Shown here piece by piece: positions 35,539 to 43,552 of a stretch of 64,000 nt of DNA. Source of the DNA: Rhizobium leguminosarum bv. trifolii WSM2297 (GTDB lineage: Bacteria; Pseudomonadota; Alphaproteobacteria; Rhizobiales; Rhizobiaceae); the NCBI RefSeq assembly GCF_000271845.1, contig NZ_JH719392.1:486945-550944 (forward strand). The letters are read 5' to 3'. The position numbers and the translations under genes are program-made. The number at the start of each line of letters is the position of its first letter. Positions within the stretch are counted from its first letter, which is position 1. The notes beneath the pieces are model-generated. The model ran no database searches and was not told where the DNA came from. It saw only the letters and a program-made list of their open reading frames with translations.

Positions 35539-35783
35539 GGCTCGATCGCAAACATTCTATTGTTTAAGTTCAATAAAATTTGCTGGCCTGCTGGTGCTGG
35601 GCCCCCTCGGCATTCACACTTTGAAAATATTCCTCAGCGCCGTAAAAAGCAAGCTTCGCCGCCTCCAAGTGAATTGGAGCAGTCCCCTCAGATTGGAAGC
35701 CCATCGGCGGCAGGAAAGACTGTCGAAATCAGGAAAATTATCCTGAAGCGCGCAATGGATACGTCAGCTCCGGCGAAGTTTTC

Positions 35784-37061
35784 TTAACCCCGAAACGTAT
35801 AGTTGCTGATCGAGGCCGGTTTCATCTCAATGGAGAAGCCCGGCAGGGTCGGCGGCATGTAGGCGGCGTTGTCGATCCGGCAGGGGTCGAGGAAGTGTTC
35901 GTGCAGGTGATCGACATATTCGATCACGCGGCCGTCCTTGGTGCCGGACACGGCGATGTAATCGATCATCGACAGATGCTGCACATATTCGCAGAGGCCG
36001 ACACCACCGGCATGCGGCCAGACCGGCAGGCCGAACTTGGCGGCGATCAACAGCACGGAGAGAACCTCGTTCAGCCCGCCCATGCGGCAGGAATCGATCT
36101 GCACGATATCGATTGCGCCCTCGGCGATGAACTGCTTGAACATGATGCGGTTCTGGCACATCTCGCCGGTCGCGACCTTTACCGGCGCGATCGCCTGGCG
36201 GATCTTGCGGTGACCGGCGACGTCGTCGGGGCTGGTGGGTTCCTCGATGAAGAAAGGTTTTGCCGACGATAGCGCCTTGACCCAGTCGATCGCCTGGCCG
36301 ACATCCCAGACTTGGTTGGCGTCGATCATCAGGTAACGATCGGGACCGATCACCTCGCGGGCGATCCTCAGGCGGCGGATATCGTCTTCGAGGTCGCGGC
36401 CGACCTTCATCTTGATATGGTTGAAGCCGGCGTCGATCGCCTCCTGGCAGAGGCGGCGCAGTTTCTCGTCCTCATAACCGAGCCAGCCGGCCGAGGTCGT
36501 GTAGCAGGCATAGCCTTCCTTTTCGAGGATGGCGATGCGCTCGGCCTTGCCCGCCTCGGCGCGCTTCAGGATCTCGATGGCCTCCTCGCGCGTCAGCACA
36601 TCGGTGAGATAGCGGTAATCGACGATATCGGCGATCTCCTCCGGCGACATCTCGGCGACGAGCCGCCAGACCGGCTTGCCCGCCTGTTTGGCAAGCAGAT
36701 CCCAGACGGCGTTGACGACAGCGCCGGTCGCCAGATGAATGGCGCCCTTTTCCGGGCCGATCCAGCGCAGCTGGCTGTCGCTGGTCAGATGCCGCCAGAA
36801 TTTGCCGGGATGGGCCAGCACGTCGGCGAGGTCGGCGCCGACGATCAGATGACGCATCGCCTCGATCGCCATGCAGCAAATGTCGTTGCCGCGGCCGATG
36901 GTGAAGGTCAGGCCGTGGCCAGCGAGATCAGGCGCATCGGTATCGAGAATGACATAGGCGGCCGAATAGTCCGGATCGGGGTTCATCGCATCCGATCCAT
37001 CCAGGCTTTGCGAGGTGGGAAAACGGAGATCGAAGACGCGAAGTTCGGTGATGCGGGTCAT
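35784..37061 (-). CDS. L-fuconate dehydratase (enolase superfamily)
   Basis: A 425-residue enzyme that dehydrates L-fuconate to 2-keto-3-deoxy-L-fuconate. It shows the mandelate-racemase-type base motif in HIKMKVGRD, metal ligands in MIDANQVWD, FFIEEPTSPDD and TGEMCQNR, and the catalytic His in WPHAGGVG. Length and the N-terminal RFPTSQSLDGSDAMNPDPDY fit fuconate dehydratases. It lies downstream of the SDR gene on the same strand across 132 bases containing a RIME-like repeat. With the SDR and lactonase it builds the non-phosphorylated L-fucose pathway. Confidence 0.88.
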   Translation of the reverse strand: MTRITELRVFDLRFPTSQSLDGSDAMNPDPDYSAAYVILDTDAPDLAGHGLTFTIGRGNDICCMAIEAMRHLIVGADLADVLAHPGKFWRHLTSDSQLRWIGPEKGAIHLATGAVVNAVWDLLAKQAGKPVWRLVAEMSPEEIADIVDYRYLTDVLTREEAIEILKRAEAGKAERIAILEKEGYACYTTSAGWLGYEDEKLRRLCQEAIDAGFNHIKMKVGRDLEDDIRRLRIAREVIGPDRYLMIDANQVWDVGQAIDWVKALSSAKPFFIEEPTSPDDVAGHRKIRQAIAPVKVATGEMCQNRIMFKQFIAEGAIDIVQIDSCRMGGLNEVLSVLLIAAKFGLPVWPHAGGVGLCEYVQHLSMIDYIAVSGTKDGRVIEYVDHLHEHFLDPCRIDNAAYMPPTLPGFSIEMKPASISNYTFRG

Positions 37062-37140
37062 GATTGTTCCTCCCGATTACATGGGACCGGCCGATTGCAA
37101 TAGCCGGCATGGCCGCCGGCCGTATCGTCACTTTGTTTTT

Positions 37141-37189
37141 ATGCATGTCGTTGTCCCGGAACCGCTGCACACTTCCGGGCGACATGTAT
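37141..37189. repeat. RIME-like palindromic repeat
   Basis: An interrupted palindrome with outer arms GCATGTCG / CGACATGT and inner arms CCCGGAA / TTCCGGG. It is a Rhizobium intergenic mosaic repeat type, different from the copy near 20.45 kb. It occupies the gap between the fucose-pathway genes and could form a hairpin in their shared mRNA. Confidence 0.65.
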
Positions 37190-37193
37190 CAGT

Positions 37194-37928
37194 TCAGATC
37201 GTCCAGCCGCCGTCGATGGCGATCGCCTGGCCCGAGGTATAGGTGGCGCCGGCGAGATAAACGGCGAGATCGGCGATCTCCTCCGGCGAGCCGAGCCGGC
37301 CCATCGGCTGGCGAGCGATGAAGGCGGCGCGCGCCGCGTCATAATCGCCCTGGGCGCGCATGCGGTCCTGCAGCGACGGGCTTTCCACCGTGCCGGGGCA
37401 GATGGCGTTGCAGCGGATGCCTTCGGCGACATAGTCGGCAGCGACGGATTTGGTCAGGCCGATGACGGCGGCCTTGGTGACGCCATAGGCGAAGCGGTTC
37501 GGCACGCCCTTGATGCTGGAGGCGACGGAGGCCATGTTGATGATCGCCCCGTCCTTACGCTCCAGCATGCCGGGCAGCACAGCGCGGATAGTGCGGATCA
37601 TCGCCTTGACGTTGAGGTCAAGCGCAAATTCGAAATCGCTATCCTTCATCTCTAAGATCGAGCCTGAATGAACGAAGCCGGCGCAGTTGAACAGCACGTC
37701 GACAGCGCCGATCTCGGCGACGAGGGCCTTGACCGCATCCTCTTCGAGCACGTTCAACTGATGGGTGGAAACCCCGGTTTCCGCGGCTAACGTCGCCAGC
37801 GCGCCGGTGTTGATATCGGTCGCGTGGACCTTGGCACCGACCGCGGCAAAGGCTTCCGCCGTCGCCCGGCCGATGCCCTGGCCGGCGGCGGTGATGAGAA
37901 CGGTCTTGCCGGAAAGTCTGTTTGTCAT
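37194..37928 (-). CDS. 2-keto-3-deoxy-L-fuconate dehydrogenase (SDR family)
   Basis: A 244-residue short-chain dehydrogenase. NAD(P) motif TAAGQGIGRATAE (residues 13-25), NCAG near 80, catalytic Ser near 129 and Y-x-x-x-K in AYGVTKAAVIG near 142. The sequence is close to dehydrogenases of the L-fucose pathway (CNAICPGTVESPSLQDRM). It should oxidise 2-keto-3-deoxy-L-fuconate to the 2,4-diketo acid. It precedes the fuconate dehydratase gene and is divergent from the IclR gene. Confidence 0.85.
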   Translation of the reverse strand: MTNRLSGKTVLITAAGQGIGRATAEAFAAVGAKVHATDINTGALATLAAETGVSTHQLNVLEEDAVKALVAEIGAVDVLFNCAGFVHSGSILEMKDSDFEFALDLNVKAMIRTIRAVLPGMLERKDGAIINMASVASSIKGVPNRFAYGVTKAAVIGLTKSVAADYVAEGIRCNAICPGTVESPSLQDRMRAQGDYDAARAAFIARQPMGRLGSPEEIADLAVYLAGATYTSGQAIAIDGGWTI

Positions 37929-38121
37929 GTCACGGGCCTTTTCTGGAAATGTCTATGCCGAACGATCGAATGCAGGTTGTCTTGATGAGGGCTGGGAATG
38001 CGCCCTTTTCCCACTTTGCGCGCTTTGACCGCCCTCCGGCAAGATGCGGCCTGCGGCCGGCCTAGTCTGAGTTCTAAAAGCGTGCGATATCCAAAGTAGC
38101 CAAGGTCGTCTTCAGTGATGA

Positions 38122-38146
38122 TTTGTCTGTTTATAGACAAACAGAC
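38122..38146. promoter_or_regulatory. nested palindromic operator upstream of the IclR gene
   Basis: Two overlapping palindromes, TTTGTCT-N6-AGACAAA (38122-38141) and GTCTGTTT-N6-AAACAGAC (38125-38146), lie in the 302-base divergent region between the SDR and IclR genes. Position and symmetry suit binding by the IclR regulator and control of both directions. The rest of the gap shows nothing I recognise. Confidence 0.65.
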
Positions 38147-38230
38147 GGTTGGCCAAGGGTCAAGCGCAAACTTTTCCTTTTCGGACTGCGGTTCTGCGTA
38201 TATGCAGAATGATATTTACAGGAGGAAGGA

Positions 38231-39016
38231 ATGGAGACCGACGAGTCAGACCGCTATCGCGCTCCTGCGCTCGACAAGGGCCTCGATATCCTCGAATTGC
38301 TCGCCGGCGTCGACAGCGGCCTCACCCAGGCCGATATCGCCAAGCGGCTTGATCGCAGCCCCAACGAATTCTACCGCATGCTCGACCGCCTGGTGCGCCG
38401 CGGTTACGTCACCCGGCTGGATGGCGACCGCTATTCGTTGACGCTGAAGCTCTTCGGGCTCGCGCAACTGCATGCGCCGGTGCGCCGGCTCGCTTCCTAC
38501 GCCACGCCGCTGATGCGCGATCTCGCCCAGCGCACACGCCAGGCCAATCACCTTGCCGTCTTCGATCGCGGTGCTGCCGTTGTCATCGCCCAGCAGGAGG
38601 CGCCGGACTATTGGGGCTTCTCGATCCGCATCGGCGCCCATATCAGCCTGTTTGACACTGGTTCTGGGCATGTGCTGCTCGCCTTCCGCAGCGCCGAGGA
38701 GCGGGAGATGATGATCTCAGAGCATGTCCGCAGCCGCGCGGAGATCGAACTTGGGCCCGATTTCTACGATCGTCTCGATCAGATCCGCGAGCGCGGCTAC
38801 GAGATGATGGCAAGCGCCCAGACGTCAGGCGTCTACAATCTGTCCGCACCCGTTCTCGGGCCGGACGGGCGCTGCATCGCCGCCCTCACCTGCCCCTTCA
38901 TCGCCCTCGTCAATGCGCCGACCGCGCCCGATATCACTCAGGCGATCACGCTGGTGCAAAAGGCTGCCGCCCAGCTTTCGCTGCTGGCCGGTGCGGATAT
39001 CGGCAATCCTGTTTGA
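38231..39016 (+). CDS. IclR-family transcriptional regulator of L-fucose catabolism
   Basis: A 261-residue regulator. The winged helix covers residues about 12-70 (ALDKGLDILELLAGVDSGLT, then AKRLDRSPNEFYRMLDRLVR), followed by the IclR effector domain (about 85-255) with FDTGSGHVLLAF and GVYNLSAPVLGPDGRC. GGAGGAAGGA lies just before the ATG. It is divergent from the dehydrogenase and dehydratase genes and followed by the lactonase gene, so it most likely senses a fucose-pathway intermediate. Confidence 0.9.
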   Translation: METDESDRYRAPALDKGLDILELLAGVDSGLTQADIAKRLDRSPNEFYRMLDRLVRRGYVTRLDGDRYSLTLKLFGLAQLHAPVRRLASYATPLMRDLAQRTRQANHLAVFDRGAAVVIAQQEAPDYWGFSIRIGAHISLFDTGSGHVLLAFRSAEEREMMISEHVRSRAEIELGPDFYDRLDQIRERGYEMMASAQTSGVYNLSAPVLGPDGRCIAALTCPFIALVNAPTAPDITQAITLVQKAAAQLSLLAGADIGNPV

Positions 39017-39030
39017 TGGTCGGGAACTGC

Positions 39031-39164
39031 CTCTCATCCGCCTGCCGGCATTTCTCCCGACTGGCGGGGAGAAGGGACATGCCGCACCGGCTTCCCCAAT
39101 CTCGACGCTGCGTTTGGCACGTCCCCTCGCCCCGTTTTTACGGGGAGAGGCTTAGGGTGAGGGG
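39031..39164. repeat. Rhizobiales intergenic repeat with hairpin
   Basis: The segment starts with CTCATCCGCCTGCCGGCA, contains a second box with CTCCCGACTGGCGGGGAGAA, and ends with GCCCCGTTTTTACGGGG and GGTGAGGGG. This arrangement is a repeat I know from many rhizobial intergenic regions. The inner hairpin near 39129-39145 may also terminate IclR transcription. Confidence 0.6.
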
Positions 39165-39271
39165 CAAATCACAGGTTCAAACCGGGCAGCACTCCTGCAC
39201 GAAAAATTTCTATTTGAACAATCCATTCACCAGAAATAGGCTGCGGCAAAGCCATGTTTGGAGGAAAAAGC

Positions 39272-40108
39272 GTGCTCATCGACACCCATCTGCACATCAT
39301 CGATCGGTCGGCGCTGCCCTATCCCTGGCTCTCCGGGGTGCCCGATCTCGATCATGATTTTCTCTATGAGACCTATGCGGCCGAGGCGCGGCGCTGCGGC
39401 ATCACCGCGGCGCTGCACATGGAGGTCGACGTCGATCCGGCCGCCATGCAGGCCGAGACCGATCATATCGCCGGCATCGCCGGAAAGGCGGGCAGCCTGA
39501 TTGCCGGCGCCATCGTTTCCTGCCGGCCGGAAGAGCAGGGCTTTGCCGCCTATCTCGAACGGCAAAAGGCCGATCGCTTCGTCAAGGGGTTCCGCCGCGT
39601 GCTGCATGTGGTGCCCGATGATGTGTCGGAAGGCGCCCTGTTTCGTGAAAATATCAAGCGCATCGGCGGCAGCGGCCTGACCTTCGACCTCTGCACCGTG
39701 CCGCACCAGGCGGGCCGTGTGACCGCCCTTATCGATCTGGCGCCGGATGTGCAGTTCGTGCTCGACCATTGCGGCGTGCCCGATATCCGCTCCGATGCAT
39801 TCGACCCATGGAAAGCCGGCCTATCGGAGATTGCCCGGCGGCCGAACGTCGTCTGTAAGATCTCCGGCGTCGTTGCCTATGCCGATGCCGAGACTTGGAC
39901 GGCACAAACGCTGCGACCCTATATCGAGCATGTCACGGCAAGTTTCGGCTGGGATCGCGTCGTCTGGGGCAGCGACTGGCCGGTCTGCACGTTGGGCGGC
40001 GGACTTTCCACCTGGGTCGCGGCGACCCATGCGGTGCTGTCCGGCAGCAGTGAGGCCGAGCGGTCCAAGCTGCTTTTTGCCAATGCGCAGCGCCTCTGGT
40101 CCCTTTGA
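39272..40108 (+). CDS. amidohydrolase-fold L-fuconolactonase
   Basis: An enzyme of about 278 residues that should open L-fucono-1,5-lactone to L-fuconate. Amidohydrolase motifs are visible: LIDTHLHIID at the N-terminus, VKGFRRVLH, VLDHCGVPD (His and Cys near residue 170) and the late acidic WGSDWPV. The GTG at 39272 is preferred because GGAGG lies 7 bases upstream and the product then begins exactly with the metal-binding strand. An ATG six codons earlier overlaps that ribosome site. It follows the IclR gene and completes the local fucose pathway, though a fucose dehydrogenase is not in the window. Confidence 0.82.
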   Translation: MLIDTHLHIIDRSALPYPWLSGVPDLDHDFLYETYAAEARRCGITAALHMEVDVDPAAMQAETDHIAGIAGKAGSLIAGAIVSCRPEEQGFAAYLERQKADRFVKGFRRVLHVVPDDVSEGALFRENIKRIGGSGLTFDLCTVPHQAGRVTALIDLAPDVQFVLDHCGVPDIRSDAFDPWKAGLSEIARRPNVVCKISGVVAYADAETWTAQTLRPYIEHVTASFGWDRVVWGSDWPVCTLGGGLSTWVAATHAVLSGSSEAERSKLLFANAQRLWSL

Positions 40109-40312
40109 CGTCACGAAATCAAAGGATGTGCTGTGCCTTACAAAAGTGCTACTTTGGCATGTCTTTTGCTTGAGTAAGCATGAAGCAACGCAAGTGTTTC
40201 GGTTTGGGACGACTTACCACCAAGCAATTGCTAGCTTTAACCATCTCAGGTAAAAGTTGTCAGACACGGATTTGGCGAATAATTCAATCCGGTGTCCTCA
40301 GGAGGGAAACAA

Positions 40313-40717
40313 ATGAAAGAAGAACCGCATTCCGTCGATGTTCATGTCGGAAAGACCATCCGTATACAGCGTCTGCTGAGGAAGGTTTCACAGACGGAAC
40401 TGGGCGATCGTGTCGGCGTAACGTTCCAGCAGATCCAGAAATACGAAAAGGGCTCCAACCGAGTTTCCGCCAGCATGCTGGTTGAAATCGCCGGCGCTCT
40501 GAAGGTCGACGTCCGGACGTTTTTCGACGATCTGTCGACACCCGATACGGCCAATGACAATCCGGCCCCCAGCGAGGAATTCATCATTTCGCGCGAAGGC
40601 GTGCTTCTCAATGCGGCGTTCTTTTCGATCAAGAACGAAGCTCTTCGCAAGAAGATCCTGAAGCTCGTCCAGGCGATTGCCAACACCGAGCAACTGGAAA
40701 GCGACGCGGCCGAATAG
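40313..40717 (+). CDS. XRE-family helix-turn-helix regulator
   Basis: A 134-residue protein with an XRE domain (residues about 10-68: VGKTIRIQRLLRKVSQTELG, then GVTFQQIQKYEKGSNRVSAS) and a C-terminal helical tail that probably dimerises. This architecture is common in rhizobia (PhrR/PraR-like). AGGAGG lies 7 bases before the ATG at 40313. It is a single gene with a 200-base AT-richer upstream region. Targets are unknown. Confidence 0.88.
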   Translation: MKEEPHSVDVHVGKTIRIQRLLRKVSQTELGDRVGVTFQQIQKYEKGSNRVSASMLVEIAGALKVDVRTFFDDLSTPDTANDNPAPSEEFIISREGVLLNAAFFSIKNEALRKKILKLVQAIANTEQLESDAAE

Positions 40718-40760
40718 ACCGGTTGTCCCTCACGCGACCGGGGCGGACCGCATGAGGATA

Positions 40761-40882
40761 ACTGATCTGGATCGATCGGGATCAATGGAGATTAATCGAG
40801 CTTGATGGTAACTCATCGAGATCGATGGGAATCGACTGGGATCAATACAATCGATCGGAATTAATGACGATCGATCAGGATC
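40761..40882. repeat. degenerate GATC/ATCGAT-rich repeat tract
   Basis: Within about 120 bases there are ten GATC sites, many as ATCGATC or GGGATCAAT units, arranged as loose direct and inverted copies. The tract reaches into the last codons of the small ORF on the minus strand. It does not match any repeat family I know. Confidence 0.6.
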
Positions 40883-41130
40883 AGATTCTCGCTGGCATCC
40901 TTCATTGCGATCTTGGCTTTGCTGCCGAGCAGCTTCTCGAGATTGACGTCTAGCTCCCTGTCGGGATCTATGCCGTCCCAATCGATGACGACCTGTAGCA
41001 GCGCCATGTTCGTCAGGTGCATCAAATTACGCAGCTGAAGCTTTTCAGCCTCCTCTTTGGCCGCCGACAGCAGCCGGAAGATCCTTGCGTATTCGCTGCC
41101 GGTACCTTCGTTGCGTTGTTCAAACATCAT
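40861..41130 (-). CDS. small protein of unknown function
   Basis: An 89-residue, charged, mostly helical cytosolic protein (YARIFRLLSAAKEEAEKLQL, then NMALLQVVIDWDGIDPD). I recognise no family. A GGGGCGGG precedes the two adjacent ATG codons. Its 3' end runs into the GATC-rich repeat tract. It lies downstream of and on the same strand as TfuA, across about 60 bases, so it may belong to the YcaO-TfuA transcript. Confidence 0.5.
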   Translation of the reverse strand: MMFEQRNEGTGSEYARIFRLLSAAKEEAEKLQLRNLMHLTNMALLQVVIDWDGIDPDRELDVNLEKLLGSKAKIAMKDASENLILIDRH

Positions 41131-41192
41131 CCCGCCCCTTTGGCCGTGAAACCCTACGATTCCATCACCACTGCATCTTTCTGCCGTTACCG

Positions 41193-41936
41193 TTATTCAA
41201 GCGTTACAGGAACCGCATTGCGCGTGACTTGGGCGTGCAGCAGCTGCCAATGCGAGGTTGCGGCAAAGCGCCAGTCACGGTCGACGGGCAGGAATTCGTC
41301 CCGGCGCAACCATTCCAATACCAGCCGGGCGTCGTTGCGCTTGCGCTCGATGCGATTCCCGCGGATAGCGGCGAGGATGGTGTCCCGGCGCGGCTTGCGG
41401 AAACGGCACTCGTCGACGACCTTGGCATAGGTGCGCTCGGAAAAATGCAGGAAACGGCCGGCAAGCAGCAGTTTCTTGCGCTCGCCGGACGAGATCTCGC
41501 CGCCGGCAAGAAGCGCGTCGATCGTCGGCTCGAAATCGACCCACGGCACCGAAAGAGGCAGCCAGCCAAGCGCCTGTGGCGCATGCACCAGCGCGACGGC
41601 CTCGTCGTCGAGCAGCCGCCCGGCTTCGTAATCCTCGAAGATCGAGCCGATCCCGACCATGCCAAAAGGCGCGCATTCGGCTGCTCGCAAGGCGCCCATA
41701 CTGGCACCGCCGGCAACGGCGACATCATGATCCAGCGCGAACAGAATTTCCTTGTGCCATACCGATGGCAGATCGCCGAAATAGCCGTCGACGAGGCCGA
41801 TGGCGGTAGCGCCGTCGTGAACGGCCTTCAGGATGTCGCCGCAGGCAGCCGGCGGCCGGAAATCGATGCGCGGGGACATGGCTCTCGCTGCAGTGAGATC
41901 GCTGCCAAGGCTCGGACCGACGAACAGCACCTTCAT
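41193..41936 (-). CDS. TfuA-like protein, partner of YcaO
   Basis: A 247-residue cytosolic protein of the TfuA family: MKVLFVGPSLGSDLTAARAM, then GLVDGYFGDLPSVWHKEILF and GGASMGALRAAECAPFGMVG. In known RiPP pathways TfuA proteins act with YcaO cyclodehydratases, often to place thioamides, as a sulfur-delivery partner. Its ATG overlaps the YcaO stop (41933-41936), so the two are translationally coupled. No peptidase or exporter follows it here. Confidence 0.88.
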   Translation of the reverse strand: MKVLFVGPSLGSDLTAARAMSPRIDFRPPAACGDILKAVHDGATAIGLVDGYFGDLPSVWHKEILFALDHDVAVAGGASMGALRAAECAPFGMVGIGSIFEDYEAGRLLDDEAVALVHAPQALGWLPLSVPWVDFEPTIDALLAGGEISSGERKKLLLAGRFLHFSERTYAKVVDECRFRKPRRDTILAAIRGNRIERKRNDARLVLEWLRRDEFLPVDRDWRFAATSHWQLLHAQVTRNAVPVTLE

Positions 41937-43291
41937 GAATCGGCTCCTCTCATGGTGTTGACCGCCCGCATGCCGAGCTGGATGTACTGGCCCGAAATAT
42001 CGACCTCCAGGCCCGGCACGATCACCCTGACGACGGAGACCGGCATAGCCCGGTGCGCGAACGGCACGACGACGATCTGCCCGATGCCGCTCGCCGCCAG
42101 GCGGCCGGCGATATGAGCGATGGTTTCCTGGATCGTCGCCGGGCGGGGATGACGCGGCTGGAAGGCGCGCATCCGGCCGCCTCCCTCGCAGAGTTCGACC
42201 ACCTGCTGCATCGCAGCGCTCTGGTCGAGCCGCTGATAGACGCGCGGCGAAAAATCGTCGCGGCTGCCGGCAATTGCGGTCAGCCGGCTCTGCGCCGCTT
42301 CGGTAATGGCACGCAGTGCGGCGCGCACGGGATCGGGATGGCAGCCGCAGCCGCCGCAGACATGGGCCCAGCGCGCATCGACGCGGTCGGAAAGATTGCC
42401 GGGCATGATGACGGCGAGAAAGGCGGGAACGCCGATATCGGTGGTCATGTCGATGAGCAGCAGCCGCATTCCGGCCCGCGCGATCCGATCGGTCATGACA
42501 TCTATGACCGCATCACCGAAGGAGGCGGGGTCGATCCGGCTCTCCTTCAGCTGCTCGGGCGATTTCAGCTGGGTCAGGGCCCAGGCGTCGCGCTCCACCA
42601 GTTCGCAGAGCCCGTGCAGGACCGCTTCGGACGGCGTGTTGCCGGAGGCGAGCCCATCGCTCGACTGCTCGAAGCCCGGCGGCCTTTCGCCGCGATGGTC
42701 GAGGCCGACGAGCCACCAGGGCACGAAAACGCTGCTGCCGGAAAGGATGTCGAGCCCGGAGCACCAGGGGATGAGGCCGCTGCCGATCTCATCGGGCGCG
42801 CAGCGTGCCACATTGTCGAGATCGATCATGGCCGCATGCTCCGCCCGCATGCCGGCGACGCTCGCCTGCGTCAGGTCGGCGGGCGCAATTTCCGCAATCC
42901 GAGTCTCGATCGCTTCCATGGCGGCCGAGGTCATGGCGGCATCATTGTCGATGCCTTTGCCCTGAAACACCGAGAGCGTATGGCTGTTCGGCCGGGTTGC
43001 GAAAGCGACGGGGATGTTCAGGACGTCGAGTGCGGTCAGCAGGCCGACGCGGGTGATGCCGAACTCGCGCAGATGCGGCCTGATGGCTGCAAGTGTCTGA
43101 GCCGGCGTGACTGCACGGTCATGATAGTCGCTGACGCCAGCCGATGATCGTTCGAGGTCATCGGCAAGCGCTTCAAGAGCATTTCCGTTTTTCTTGGAAA
43201 CACGAAAATGCTCTTTGTTTTCGCGCAATTCCGGACGCAAAACCGCTTCACATTTTTGCTGGAATTGCTCTAGATCGGCGAAAGCGGACAT
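41933..43291 (-). CDS. YcaO-domain protein (RiPP cyclodehydratase / thioamidation type)
   Basis: A 452-residue ATP-dependent YcaO enzyme that modifies peptide backbones. Recognisable blocks are SVFQGKGIDNDAAMTSAAME (residues about 107-126), GLASGNTPSEAVLHGLCELV with ERDAW (about 213-237), and CGGCGCHPDPVRAALRAITE near 311. These carry ATP/Mg ligands in the family. The pairing with TfuA points to thioamide or azoline installation. The gene starts 13 bases after a 47-residue ORF that could be its substrate. Confidence 0.9.
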   Translation of the reverse strand: MSAFADLEQFQQKCEAVLRPELRENKEHFRVSKKNGNALEALADDLERSSAGVSDYHDRAVTPAQTLAAIRPHLREFGITRVGLLTALDVLNIPVAFATRPNSHTLSVFQGKGIDNDAAMTSAAMEAIETRIAEIAPADLTQASVAGMRAEHAAMIDLDNVARCAPDEIGSGLIPWCSGLDILSGSSVFVPWWLVGLDHRGERPPGFEQSSDGLASGNTPSEAVLHGLCELVERDAWALTQLKSPEQLKESRIDPASFGDAVIDVMTDRIARAGMRLLLIDMTTDIGVPAFLAVIMPGNLSDRVDARWAHVCGGCGCHPDPVRAALRAITEAAQSRLTAIAGSRDDFSPRVYQRLDQSAAMQQVVELCEGGGRMRAFQPRHPRPATIQETIAHIAGRLAASGIGQIVVVPFAHRAMPVSVVRVIVPGLEVDISGQYIQLGMRAVNTMRGADS

Positions 43292-43304
43292 ACCGATCTT
43301 GTCC

Positions 43305-43448
43305 TCAGCGGAATCTCAGCGCATGCGTCAGGCTTTCGAGCGCATTGGCGGATACGGTGAGTTCGTCCTGTTTCATCGCTGCTCTGGCAGCTGCAGAGAA
43401 GCGCAGGGACTGTGTCTGAACTGTCGTGGTTTCAGCATTCGTCTTCAT
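43305..43448 (-). CDS. candidate RiPP precursor peptide (47 residues), previously easy to miss
   Basis: A short ORF from the ATG at 43446-43448 to TGA at 43305-43307, with GGAGAT upstream at a suitable distance. It begins MKTNAETTTVQTQSLRFSAA and ends ALESLTHALRFR. The N-terminal half is polar and Thr/Gln-rich (leader-like). There is no Cys and few Ser/Thr at the C-terminus, so azole formation is unlikely; backbone thioamidation would not need them. A near-repeat, SLRFS / ALRFR, is visible. Evidence is position (13 bases before YcaO), size and ribosome site. Confidence 0.6.
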   Translation of the reverse strand: MKTNAETTTVQTQSLRFSAAARAAMKQDELTVSANALESLTHALRFR

Positions 43449-43552
43449 GTTTCATCTCCGATTGATTGGGCAGCCTCGCTGCCGTTAACCATCAGAGGGA
43501 AACATTGCCTGCGTCATTTAAGCGTTACAGGCTTCGTTAAAAGGCCGTGCAA

